Source: Sycobia sp. Sy_11 (lineage: Eukaryota; Arthropoda; Insecta; Hymenoptera; Epichrysomallidae). From it: a stretch of 64,000 nucleotides of DNA. Both the position numbers and the translations under genes were made by a program. Positions 24,307-35,284 of the stretch are shown here, piece after piece (position 1 is the stretch's first letter; each line of letters opens with the position of its first letter). The notes beneath the pieces are model-generated. The model was given only the letters and a program-made list of their open reading frames with translations. It ran no database searches and was not told where the DNA came from. The stretch is taken from the NCBI GenBank assembly GCA_018907035.1, contig JACCIC010000037.1, positions 2,065,001 to 2,129,000 of the forward strand. Reading direction: 5' to 3'.

Positions 24307-24416
24307 GCATATATATATATATATAGATCCATACATATATACATATATACACACACACACACATATACATACATACATACATACATACATACATACATAC
24401 ATACATACATACATGC
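24307..24416. repeat. compound (TA), (CA) and (ACAT)n tetranucleotide tract
   Basis: Short TA and CA tracts lead into about 12 ACAT units (24364-24414). Confidence 0.96.
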
Positions 24417-24535
24417 ATGCGTACCTAGCGATTCATCAGTAACGCTCGGAAGGCGCGACGGTAATGCCCGCCTCCCAGTCCGCACACATCTAAAGACACA
24501 GTAACACGGGCGTGCACGCGCACGTACATGCACGA

Positions 24536-24538
<3 letters not shown>

Positions 24539-24578
<40 letters not shown>
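24539..24578. repeat. (GA)n microsatellite, 40 bp
   Basis: Uninterrupted GA. Confidence 0.98.
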
Positions 24579-24582
<4 letters not shown>

Positions 24583-24897
24583 GCAATACGCGCTCCGGCG
24601 TGCCCTTCCACTCGGTGAAGCAGTATAGTACGTAAGAGCTATTAACAGTTATCTGGTCTGCTCTAGACACCGAAGGCGCAGTTATACGCTCAGGGACGGG
24701 CAGGAGGATCGCCTTTCCTCTCTCTCCCTCTGTTCCCTCCTTGAACCCAGTCGTATCTCGAGATGCGAAACTGTGCCGCGCGCGCGTCCGCACTAAACGT
24801 GTAATTTCCTTCGACCCTGCCAGAAATCGACTTCTACTGCACACCATCCGACTTCTGTAGAACTCCGACCAGTCCTGACGTCTACTATACTCTCTCT

Positions 24898-24899
<2 letters not shown>

Positions 24900-24961
<62 letters not shown>
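24900..24961. repeat. (CT)n microsatellite, ~62 bp
   Basis: Uninterrupted CT; one of the longest polypyrimidine tracts here. Potential triplex (H-DNA) former. Confidence 0.98.
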
Positions 24962-24964
<3 letters not shown>

Positions 24965-25480
24965 CACCCTCCGTCTGCAAGTCGTCGTCCGATGGGCATA
25001 TACAGGCGAGAATGAAGTCGCGGAAGGGACCGCGACCGGGGTGGATCGGGAACTACGCGCTCTGCAGGGTCAAACGACTCTTTGACATCCGGTAAAATGG
25101 AAGAGAAGTGAACAAGCGAATAAGCTAACCGAGAGATAAGAGAGTGCACCCTGGCTGTATATTGCCCACTATATGCGGCTCCCATAGCTAGCCCGGAAAA
25201 ATTTCCGCGCAGAGCGATAGAAGGAGAAGGAGAAGTGCTCAGGGAGGCAGGAAGGAAAAGTATGGCCCTTTAATTCCGAACTACTTTTTCTACATTCGCG
25301 AGAGAAAGATATGGGAGTGGAAAATGGGATAGAGTCGACAGTATGAAGGAGAGCTGGTGGGCGCCCCGAGCTTCGGCGATCGATAGAAATTTCGTTGAGC
25401 AAAGAGAGCGTGGGTGGAGGTTAACTGCGGCTCAATTAAACCAATAAATGCTCGCTACGGTGGAAGTATCTTTTTGGGTC

Positions 25481-25938
25481 AAAAGTAAACTCACTCGCAA
25501 TTGGATTTTTCGTTTTGTTTTTTTTTTATTTTTATAAGAATTGTATTTGAAAAAGTCTGCCACATATACTCGTGTTTTTAATCTGGATGGGAATAATCGA
25601 TATTTTTAGCAAAACCGTCTGAAATAAAGTACAAATTTAGGCATTTAGGCTCCAATAATAACTAAATAATTTCAAATGTAAAGTATAAGTATACCTGTTT
25701 TTAAGTTTCCATTTGAATTTGAATATTCGTAAGATGCTGGTTATTAATTATAACAGGCTCTAATGAATAGAAGTACAAATTATGATAGTACAGGTAATTA
25801 ATGACAGTTGAAATAAGCCTGGAAAAAAATTATTCGCCTTCAGAATTTCACGCTTCTCAAAGAAACATTCGAATATATGAGAGACCATTGAAAAATGAAA
25901 AATAACACATCGCTCTCCCCTTCTCTCCACCTCTCTAT

Positions 25939-25940
<2 letters not shown>
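25481..25940. other. AT-rich non-coding DNA
   Basis: Nothing recognised. Confidence 0.5.

Positions 25941-25941
<1 letters not shown>

Positions 25942-26005
<64 letters not shown>
25942..26005. repeat. (CT)n microsatellite, ~64 bp
   Basis: Uninterrupted CT, followed by imperfect CT to about 26024. Confidence 0.98.
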
Positions 26006-26007
<2 letters not shown>

Positions 26008-26024
26008 GTCTCTCTCCGTCTCTT

Positions 26025-27720
26025 GCTGATTCGAATTTCCGAATCGGCGCACATTTTCGCGCTATATACACTACGAATATCCAGTGTGCTCTCATGGAAA
26101 GAGAGAAACGCAAAAATATCGACAGGCGCAAAGCTGGCCGTCTGCGCATCAGACGGCTTATGGAAAGGAGTGAAAAATCGCAGACGGGCAAGTATATAAT
26201 ACCGGCAGTCAGTCGCGTGGAGAGATGACGGCAGCGCAGGGAGGCAGGAGGGGGAGGAGGCTTTAAAGCGACGTCGGAAACGCAAAACTACAACAGGATA
26301 TATATATATAGGGCTAGCCGAGATATACAGATAGTCGGTTTTAAGCAATAAAAGTGAGCCGGGGATTAACGTTGACGTATTATATTGCGCCGGATCGCGC
26401 ACGCGAGTTTACCTAACTACTATCGCGAATCGCCATTTGTAGGTTAGGAGAGATTGGCGCACGGAGTTTAGAGCAGGTTTAAAGTATAATCGATGCAGAG
26501 GGGGGTCGGCATCGGAGGCACGCACACAAACAGAGGCGCCCCCGCATCGGTGGAGATTTTGGGTGCGTTTGGAATGCCGCAATGCCCTGATGGCGACCAT
26601 ATGTAGATGATGGAAAAATATATTTATACATAGGGAGAGTACATATAGTTTGCCTCTTAGGTCGAGAATATAGTATGATAATTCTGGAAAATATGTAGAG
26701 TTTTTACTTTGGAATTAGTTGACAAGAAAGGACAGAAGCGATTCGGGTTTCAATACGATTTCATTTTAAAACTATTTAGCATAGTGTCGATTAGAGGCAA
26801 TGGTGTTTTTTATACACAGTCGATGTTAAAATTAATTTCGATCATTATTTGAAAGACTAAAATACAATCTACCAAAAAACAGTTTGAAAATTGTCAAACC
26901 GCTTAATAAGAATGACTGATTACATTTAATTTAGCGATTACTATTAAAAATTATAAAGAATTTGGTATATTTTTTTCATTATTAATAACCATATCTGCTG
27001 TATTATTGCGAGATAACTGCCCAGAATACTTCTTAGTATTATTACCGTCTAAAATTATATGAAAATTATCTTCTTTATAACTGTATTATTAATCATGGGT
27101 GTAAAATTAAAATTACTTTATAGCACTTCTATGAACGTTAGCAACTTGGACAGTTTTCAGTAAAAGGCAAGATATAACAACTTTTTTATGCTCATAAAAA
27201 GATTTTATTCCTAAACATCGAAAAAATATGTCACAGTGAAATTACTAAATTCTAACGCGATGCCTTTTTAAAGAAATCATCACTCGAAAACAATAGCAAG
27301 CATCTAATTCTGTTTAAACAAAGTTAACTTTCTCTTCAGACATAAATTGCTTCTTTAATGAAATATTATTTTTTATTATTATTATTATTATTGCTGATGC
27401 TATTGACAAAAACTATTTACTTTTGGTGAAAAATACTTACAATTTTAGAATGAAAATATTGGATAATTTTGATAAATACCTTTGTTTAACACTTTAGTTA
27501 ACTTTCATTTTTATGTAAACTTCTCTGCCTCTTATTAGATAAATTATAAAACTGCAATCAAAGGAATGTACAATTTAATCGAAATCTGATTTTTTACTTT
27601 TTATTGTCCATTAAGGACGGATGTGGGTTATTAAGAAATTAGGCGAGAAACGAAAAATCCTATAAGCCACATGCGTCACTTGTCTTTTAAATTAATGTTG
27701 CCACTTATAAACCGCCAAAT
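26025..27720. other. non-coding: short CpG-rich start, then AT-rich
   Basis: CpG-rich to about 26600, AT-rich afterwards, with an (ATT)n run at about 27373-27392. A GTAAGTATT donor-like word occurs on the minus strand near 27436 in AT-rich surroundings, with no exon evident. Confidence 0.45.
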
Positions 27721-28640
27721 AAGGGAGTCGTGAACTTTCTCGATACTCGGATATTTTGAATTAAGAGAAAGTAGAGAAGCGCCGCGTCAGTAGCGTGTGA
27801 GAGACGGGGGGGGGGGATTGCTGCTCTGACCCGTGCGTTGTACGAGGCAAGGCTCTCTCGAAAGAGAGAGAGGAGTACAGCGCTTGCAAGCGCGACAATG
27901 ACGGCGACAGGGCCCTCGCAAGAGAGTCTAAAATTAAAACGAGCTCTGTGGCACTGGTATAGCAGCAGCAGCGAGAGCAGAGCAGAGGACGATGATTGTG
28001 ACTGTGCCGCGTCCGTGTCGCGTCGGCTTGAGCTGCAAGACTTTAAAGGAAAGATAGCTCGAAGGCTTGGCCCCTCGTTCGCATGCTCCAGTAAGCGGTC
28101 TATATAGCGGGACGAGAGGGGAGGGGGCGCGAATTCGGCACAACATACTCCTCTCCATATTACACGCCCGATGTCGTTGTATATATATATATCATAGTAC
28201 GCAGTCAAAGTCGTCGACCCGTGTTAATTATTCCGTTAGACGACACTGCACTTCTCGCATCGATCCACGCGATGCGCGATGCGATCGAAGAGGCCTTCCC
28301 CGGCCGGACGACGATGTCCGGGATTTCGTTTGGACTCCCTCCCTCCTCTCTGTGTCTCCCTCACACGACACCCCGTTTCTTCTACACGTACACAGGATGC
28401 AGGGTATAATATGGACGATTCTAAATTTAGGCGCTCCCCCTCGAGTGTTATAATGCGCCTCGACGTTTTGCTCCTATATCGGGCGCGTATGCGCACGCGG
28501 CTGTGTAAACGTCGTCGGACGTGCCCTAATGTTCTTCCCAGGAAGAGAAAAAGAGCGAGAAGTCGCTCTAGGGAGCATTTAGGAGCTAAAAGTGTACGGA
28601 AAGATACACTGGATTATGGGGGAAATTTTTAAAGAGAGTT
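27721..28640. other. CpG-rich non-coding block
   Basis: High GC with overlapping unrecognised open frames on both strands (27705-28208 minus, 27838-28632 plus). It could hold a promoter or an unrecognised small gene; no domain, signal peptide or conserved motif is visible. Confidence 0.4.
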
Positions 28641-29740
28641 AAAAAACTCGAACGGGTAAAAGAATCAGATATATAATGTAACCAAACCGGTTCAGTATGA
28701 AAATTCTGTGCTAGTAATAGAGAGCAATTTGAACGACTTATAAATTTCGATAGTAGCATCAACGGGTAGAATATCGAAAGAATTTAATTGCGCTGTAAGC
28801 AGAGACTCTGCACGACTCCCAGTCAGCTTTCGGAAAAAAGTTGGCCGCAGTTTTTCATGATTAGAGACATTAGAGCTAACTTTCCCCATTTCTTTGACGC
28901 TAAAAGGATACTCTCGAGGGAGGGAGACAGGCAGAGAGAAAAAAGAGAGAGAGAGAGAGAGAGAGATATGAGGGGACGGCGTCGACAAAGTCTTGCGGTG
29001 TAGGGATTAGGATTGAGAGAGAATAATTTTGCGAAGAGTGGAATAGAAGATTTGAATTTCCATATTTAAGCAGAGGCTTTAGTGATCTCTGAATCTATGA
29101 CTGAACTATTCTTTTCATTTTTTCCATTAAAAGTGAATTTTTACCGTTCGCGTTCTTTCCCCCATAATTTCATTAAGCAACGCATTCCGGTTAAAGATGC
29201 GAGAAAAGGTTTAATCCGAGTTACTAATTGTAACCTTGTTACTTCTAAAATGAACTTTTTCATCCGGCGAGTGCTCGTGAATATCGCATTAAAATTCGTT
29301 TCGTGCTCGCTAAAATTACTCGAAATTGCAAAAGCTATACTTGAAGATAATGAACATTTTGTAATATTATTCCATTTAAAAAAAAATATGGGATTTGTTT
29401 AAAAAATTCAAGGGCTTACGCCTCGGTTTATAATTTTAAAATTTAATTTTGAAAGGAATTTTTTAAAATTGTGCAGAAACGATTACGATCTTCGTCTAAA
29501 CGTTCACTCGACTGATTACGAGTGTTATAAGCCAAAATGTAAAATAATGATAATTAGTTATTGTCCTGCAATGCTATCTTACTCATTTAAAGAAGAACGA
29601 ATAAGCCAATAGATGTATCCTTCTTTGCCGAATCATTTGACATTTTCGCTTTCAACGAAAATGTGCCTCTTCCATTGGCGTGTCTGGTACCTCGACTGAA
29701 ACAAATGTAATGAATTTCAGTCAGAGCTCCAGTCCAACTC
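28641..29740. other. AT-rich non-coding block with one coding-like open frame
   Basis: A 106-codon open frame at 29082-29402 on the plus strand has balanced composition, but I recognise no family. A short GA tract is at 28945-28966. Otherwise nothing. Confidence 0.35.
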
Positions 29741-30700
29741 GCGGCTTAACAATTTCACTCACGGTTTCGACCTCGCGCGCATTCGGATTGGCGCGATACT
29801 CCCGAGCCGGAGGCCGCATAATGGCGTGACGGCGCGACGGCGTCGACGCTTATGCAACGTTTTCCATGATTCCGTAGCGTCGCGTATAATTCCGTTCGAA
29901 ACGCAAAAAAAAATTCCAAACTAACACGCATACCGCTCAAATTCCTTTCGCGGATTTCTAATAAAGTGGATCGGAGTCCGGGTCGAATTTAGATCGGATC
30001 GCGTACACATACCTATAAAAAATATACGACGAGAGCGCAGAGCGAAACACGCGGGTTTGGTTGCGCGCCCGCGAGGTGTATCGATCCGCAGGCGGCCGCG
30101 GAGCGAGCGGGGCGAAAGGGGCGGCAGGTGACCCCGCGCGCGCCCGCGCCGATGAATATCTACGCTCGCGCGGGCGATTATAAAGAGCGCGCGCTCGCCC
30201 GCGTGCGTCACGAGCGCGAAACGCGAGCGGTCGCCGCGCGAGCGGGAGAGCGGAGCTGACGGAGGAGGGTGTGAGTTGGAGGGAGGGGGGGCAAAGGTTA
30301 TAATATATTATAAATGTTCAGGCAGCTCGTTCGGCGCCATAATGCGCACTAAGCGTGTACCGTCAAACTGGCGCCACAGAGGGATGTAATCGCACGGACA
30401 CGTGCGGGAGGTGTTATACATATATACATGTACGGGTAATACCCCCCCTTGCGCATATTATATTCTTTCCTGCCGCGGACGATATGGTGCCGTGCACCAG
30501 TGCCCCTCCCTGGCACCTTCCTCGACTGTAAATGAGAGAAGAACACGCGGCGCTTCGAGGAAAGAAATCTCGATACGCGCTCAACCATGCGCGGGCGTGA
30601 CGCGGATCCTTCATTGCAATACGAACTGACTGCGTTATATATCTTCAAAGACCGTTAGACGTGGAAAAAATGACAATCGAGCGAGCGTAACATTAATCGA
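29741..30700. other. strongly CpG-rich block
   Basis: The densest CpG stretch in the left half is 30020-30250, with GCGCGAGCG/CGCTCGCGC-type inverted words around 30135-30200 that could pair. No coding evidence. Candidate promoter or Polycomb/Trithorax-type element by composition only. Confidence 0.4.
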
Positions 30701-30723
30701 ACGCTTGATTGGCAGATCAAAAA

Positions 30724-30728
<5 letters not shown>

Positions 30729-30765
<37 letters not shown>
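30729..30765. repeat. (TA)n microsatellite
   Basis: About 36 bp of TA. Confidence 0.97.
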
Positions 30766-30769
<4 letters not shown>

Positions 30770-31003
30770 CTAAAAAATTTTTAATACCCTTTACGTGAGT
30801 TTGTATATACGAAGGATGGCACAAATTGTAATTTCGGGTGAAAATCGAGCGTAAATATCCGAAAATAAAGCGCGTCAAAATAGAAACAGAACGCCTTCCG
30901 CGAATATTGGAATATATTAAATTAGAGTATCTCGTGCATAACGGGGCCACCTAGCGCATAAATACAGAAATAGCTGGGTGAGAGATAAGTTCAGTATCCC
31001 CCC

Positions 31004-31066
<63 letters not shown>

Positions 31067-31098
31067 GCTCTCTCTCACTCTCTCTCTCTCTCTCTCTC
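31004..31098. repeat. (CT)n microsatellite, ~95 bp, interrupted
   Basis: The longest CT-rich tract of the window, with a few G and A interruptions around 31061-31080. Confidence 0.97.
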
Positions 31099-32384
31099 GC
31101 TCGCACACGAACACTGCTTTCTTCGTGCTAGCTCTCTTCGCCTCGTAATTAGCACGGATTTCTTAAAGACTCCTATTGATTGTATAATGAAAGACAGGTT
31201 TCCGCGTCCTCTTTATTAGCTTGTGGTTAAAAGCTGCCACGTGTAAGGAAATACAGATGGTAGAAAAGAATATCAAGCACCGAAACAAACTCCCTTTCCG
31301 TCTCCATCATTTCTTCGATCGTATCGCCAATGGTGAAACATACCCATCATATCTTGACGATCACCTTATATCTTTATTTTTTTATCGAGACTCCACTTTC
31401 TTGACATTTTTCTTGCTTGATTCTAATATGTTTTCCCTCTCGAGAAAGGGGAGAGGTAAAAAAGGGAGAACGGAAAGGGAACCCGAGAGTTGCGCGCGCG
31501 CGCCAGGTGCCTCATTCGACGCGCTCGGTCTGGCCATGACCGTCTCGGTGTTCTTTTTTTCGTTATATATTCGTCGCTGGAAGTCAAAGGGAGAGCAAGT
31601 TTTCCTTTCTCTCTCTCTCCCCCCCCCCTCTTTGCTCTCGAGTCCCAATGTATATATATGTATATATATATATATTTTTTTTTTCTAGTGCCCAGTCACG
31701 CACTTTATATACTCTGTTCTTTTCTTCCGTTACATTCTATAGCCTTTAATATTTCAAGACAGTTTAGTGAGGAAACTATTCAAGTTATATTACCAAAAGT
31801 TCACACTGAGGTATTTTTCTTTTCTGGACTGGTTTTCAGAAAGGAGAAGCGGTTTACATACTAAATACATTTGAGAACATATTATTGTGACTAAAAATTT
31901 ACATAATACACACCATTAGTTCCTCTTAAATATCTTCCCAATCTGTCGATATGAGAAAAATATATTTTTCAAGCCAATTTAATAAATTGTCCTTTTGTAC
32001 ATTTTTTATAACCTAGAATCCCAGCCGGGGCTTTTCGTAAAAATCTACTTGAATCCCATCTCTCTAATAAGCTTAAATATATACAGAAGGGCAGCAAATG
32101 AAATTTAAAATAATAGGGAGGTTTAAAAACAAAAGAACCAATTGTAGTTTACAGATTTGCCTGTACGCGTTTTCGATTATCGATTATTAGATAATCCGTA
32201 CTTTTTCATAATCACTAGTCGTATTATTAAAGTAAACAACAGAAACGATGTACGAAAGTTTATCGTACATCGGGCATTAATAATTTTCAACAGAATGAGG
32301 GGTGAAATGAAGCACGTTAAACCGATAGTTAAATTGACTTATACTGTACATTATACGTATATACGCTCACTTCAGAGATTCTAT

Positions 32385-32425
32385 CGCAAGAGCCAGATCG
32401 GTTAAAAAGATCAATGGCTCTTGCG
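32385..32425. repeat. inverted repeat, 11-bp perfect arms plus 4-bp inner stem
   Basis: CGCAAGAGCCA (32385-32395) pairs with TGGCTCTTGCG (32415-32425); inside it GATC (32396-32399) pairs with GATC (32409-32412) across a 2-nt bulge. Compact RNA-hairpin-like structure in non-repetitive DNA. Confidence 0.8.
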
Positions 32426-33003
32426 TCGGAGTTAAAAATCAGTTTCGAGAATATCTCCTTTTTTATACATCCATCTGCCTTCTTTTCTCTTTCTTATTTT
32501 TATCACAGGCCCGGCGTTATTTTTTAATAACTATTATAGTCGAACATCAGTTCAAATCAATTTTTTTTAATACACTCTTTCTCTCTCCTTGATTGCGATA
32601 TATAAATACGTTTCGCGACGCAACTTCACGTAAACGTTGCAATTGATTCGTTGCAAATGTTGCGATGGCCGCGGCGTGGACGCAGGCGGTGGTTTTGAAC
32701 GTTTGGAAATCGCGGCTGAAGTACACGGGCATACGAGTGTACAAGTATTATTATGTTTTATAAAAAAATTATAATAACCAGCAACATCATCTCAAATGCT
32801 TATAGGCTCTCTAAAATGAAGAGAGCGAAAATTGGGCTCCTTAAGTAAGCGATTATGAAATATCTCTCCACAGAAGATACAATCAGTTTTAAATTTGGAC
32901 TTTTCGAGATTTAAAGATGTCACTCTATTTTATAAATGATTCTTTGAATTGCCTTGGAGTATATATAAATGATGAAAACATAAATGCGACGTCATGGGTT
33001 TGG

Positions 33004-33016
33004 CCACCAGGTGGCT
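33004..33016 (+). promoter_or_regulatory. CTCF-like motif (also contains a CAGGTG E-box)
   Basis: CCACCAGGTGGCT fits the CTCF core CCASYAGRKGGC over its first 12 positions. Insect CTCF uses a similar core. A Snail-type E-box reading of CAGGTG is an equal alternative. Confidence 0.3.
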
Positions 33017-33400
33017 AGGCGCTGTTTTTGACCTGCATTTATTCTCAAATTCTTTTTCTGAAAATATAACTGGATTAATCATAATAAAATCTACTCTCAA
33101 TCCTACGAAAGCAACAGAGTCGATATCTTCTCGGAGAAATCGTTTCAGACAATGGGAGGTTTTTTGCCATCAAGTAAAATTGGTCAGTACTTCAGAAATT
33201 TCTAGACGTACTTGTATTATATCATTTTATTATTATAGTGGTATTCGTCAGATTGTAATATTTGAAAAATCAGAGGAGAGTCAAAATTTATATTATTTTT
33301 AATTCTTGCGGTAAATTCAAATTTAAATATCCGCTCGTTCTTAGACATGAATCATGGATGACTCTTGTGAAAGAATGAAAAGTTTTTCGCAGAGAGTGTG

Positions 33401-34297
33401 CCGTACATAATTATATATACACATGTATGAGACAGCACAACCGCCGCTGGATTGGCATGACGGAGTGTACACATATTAAATCTCGTTGGCCTCTGCGTAC
33501 AATAATCTTTGCGCTTCCGCTGCGCGGATCCGTAACGCGTCGCGCCCGCGCGCCTCGACGCCGACGCGATAGGCAGCGAGGCAGTTATAATTGCTTCTCC
33601 TGGTTTAAACGAAATGTCTTTGATAATCGAGGCTGTGCTCTAGGCGCGTGCGAAGAGCGCGAAAGAGCAACGACTATGTACAAGGTGAGCCGCCTACTCG
33701 GATGAGCGAGGGGAGGAGGAGGAGGGCTGCTCGATATATAATAGCTCATTTGCACACATTACAGCATCAAGAAAGTTTTTCATTCGTTTCTTTTCTTCGC
33801 GAGCGCTCTTTCAGATCCCGAAACTCATATATGTATATATAGAAAAAAGTAACGTCAGCAAGTATTAATTATCAGACGGCATTACTACCAGTTTCTCTTC
33901 CGTTCAAATATACGACTTAGACGCCTCGCACACCAGCAACGTATTCGCATACGCAATTCCTCGGCCTTCTATATATATATATATATATATATGGCGCTCT
34001 TTTCTCCCGCGCGAGTTAAATTTTACGAGGCGATCGCATCGGAGTCGCTATTATTATAGCCCCTCGTCGTTTTGACCGTGTTTTGCCCCAGCCGAGCGCC
34101 GTATATGCATAATAGTTACGCGCCTGCGCGTGCATAATACATAAGAGACGAGCTTTTTATCGCGATAAGTGTGCCGAGACGAATTATTATAAGTATATTA
34201 TCAGCGCGACGAATTTTATGTATACGCGTTTGAATAGGCAAATTGAAATTCGCAGCGATAAAAGTCAGCCGCGTATGATCCGCTTATAGAAACGTGT

Positions 34298-34300
<3 letters not shown>
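33401..34300. other. CpG-rich non-coding block
   Basis: CpG-rich with a short TA tract at 33970-33992. An AAG|GTGAGC donor-like site on the plus strand at 33682-33690 follows an unrecognised Arg-rich open frame. Confidence 0.4.

Positions 34301-34301
<1 letters not shown>

Positions 34302-34351
<50 letters not shown>
34302..34351. repeat. (TA)n microsatellite, 50 bp
   Basis: Uninterrupted TA. Confidence 0.98.
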
Positions 34352-34354
<3 letters not shown>

Positions 34355-34834
34355 ATAATAGCGAAAAAATCTGATGTCACCGCTATCTACATAGATATAT
34401 ACATATACGCTGGAAATAATGAAAAGCACCTTGGCCGTCCTATGCAGCTTAAATTGCTCATCCGTGCGTGCGCGCTCCTCCGCCGCGGACGAAAATAGCG
34501 CTCGCACCTCTGACGATAGCGTGCGAAGCATTAGAAGAGTTTCCGAACAGGCTCGCCTTCCCCGATGGCTCTATGCATCTGACGCGATTACAGAGAGTAT
34601 ATTATGAGATTATTGTACAGTGGCAATAATAGTGTGGACTGGTGTAGAAGACCGAGGCGGACGATTGGTGTGTACAGTACTGGTGTGTACTCGCATGTGT
34701 GTGGAGGGGGGTGGGGTTCCACGAAAATATCCGTATAGTGCCAATTAAAAACCGATCAATTGCTCGAGAGACAGTGAGAGAGAGAGAGAGAGAGAGGAGA
34801 GGTAACTCTCGCACTTAAAGTACACACACACACT

Positions 34835-34837
<3 letters not shown>

Positions 34838-34879
<42 letters not shown>
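34838..34879. repeat. (TA)n microsatellite
   Basis: About 42 bp, preceded by a short CA run and, further left, GA at 34778-34796. Confidence 0.97.
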
Positions 34880-34884
<5 letters not shown>

Positions 34885-35033
34885 GGCGAACAAGTACCTA
34901 GAAGTGACGGCGGACGCATCCTTTCTGCAAGAGCGAATATATACACGCTCGTTATATATTGCATGTAATCTTCTCATTCTCGTTCTCGGGCGCGTCGGCT
35001 CGCACACGGACGCACGCACGCGCACGGCGTACA

Positions 35034-35034
<1 letters not shown>

Positions 35035-35084
<50 letters not shown>
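35035..35084. repeat. (TA)n microsatellite, 50 bp
   Basis: Uninterrupted TA, then CATA/CACA units. Confidence 0.98.
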
Positions 35085-35090
<6 letters not shown>

Positions 35091-35284
35091 CATACACACA
35101 TACATACACCACGAGCCTAGCTTACGTAAGGTGCGGAGTGAAGTCATCGGGCTTCTTTAATACAGCAACGCCGACGCATTATTCTTTTCTTTTCCTTTTT
35201 TTCTTCTCTTCGTTCGCGCGGGCTCCCGCATGCATAGATATATGCATTAACGCAAATCCCGCGCCAACAACCTTTATATAATGC

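Larger units (their letters stand above)
23891..25480. other. CpG-rich block with several microsatellites
   Basis: Contains TA, CA, ACAT, GA and CT tracts within CpG-rich DNA. Long minus-strand open frames (24425-24967) are read through GA/CT repeats and are not convincing. Confidence 0.45.
31099..33400. other. non-coding block, mainly AT-rich
   Basis: Contains a hairpin at 32385-32425 and a CTCF-like word at 33004-33016. Open frames at 32157-32405 and 32994-33302 are unrecognised. Confidence 0.45.

Noticed and set aside
24425..24967. 180-codon minus-strand frame
   Set aside because: Starts and ends in GA/CT repeats (poly-Arg-Glu, poly-Ser-Leu); the middle is unrecognised.
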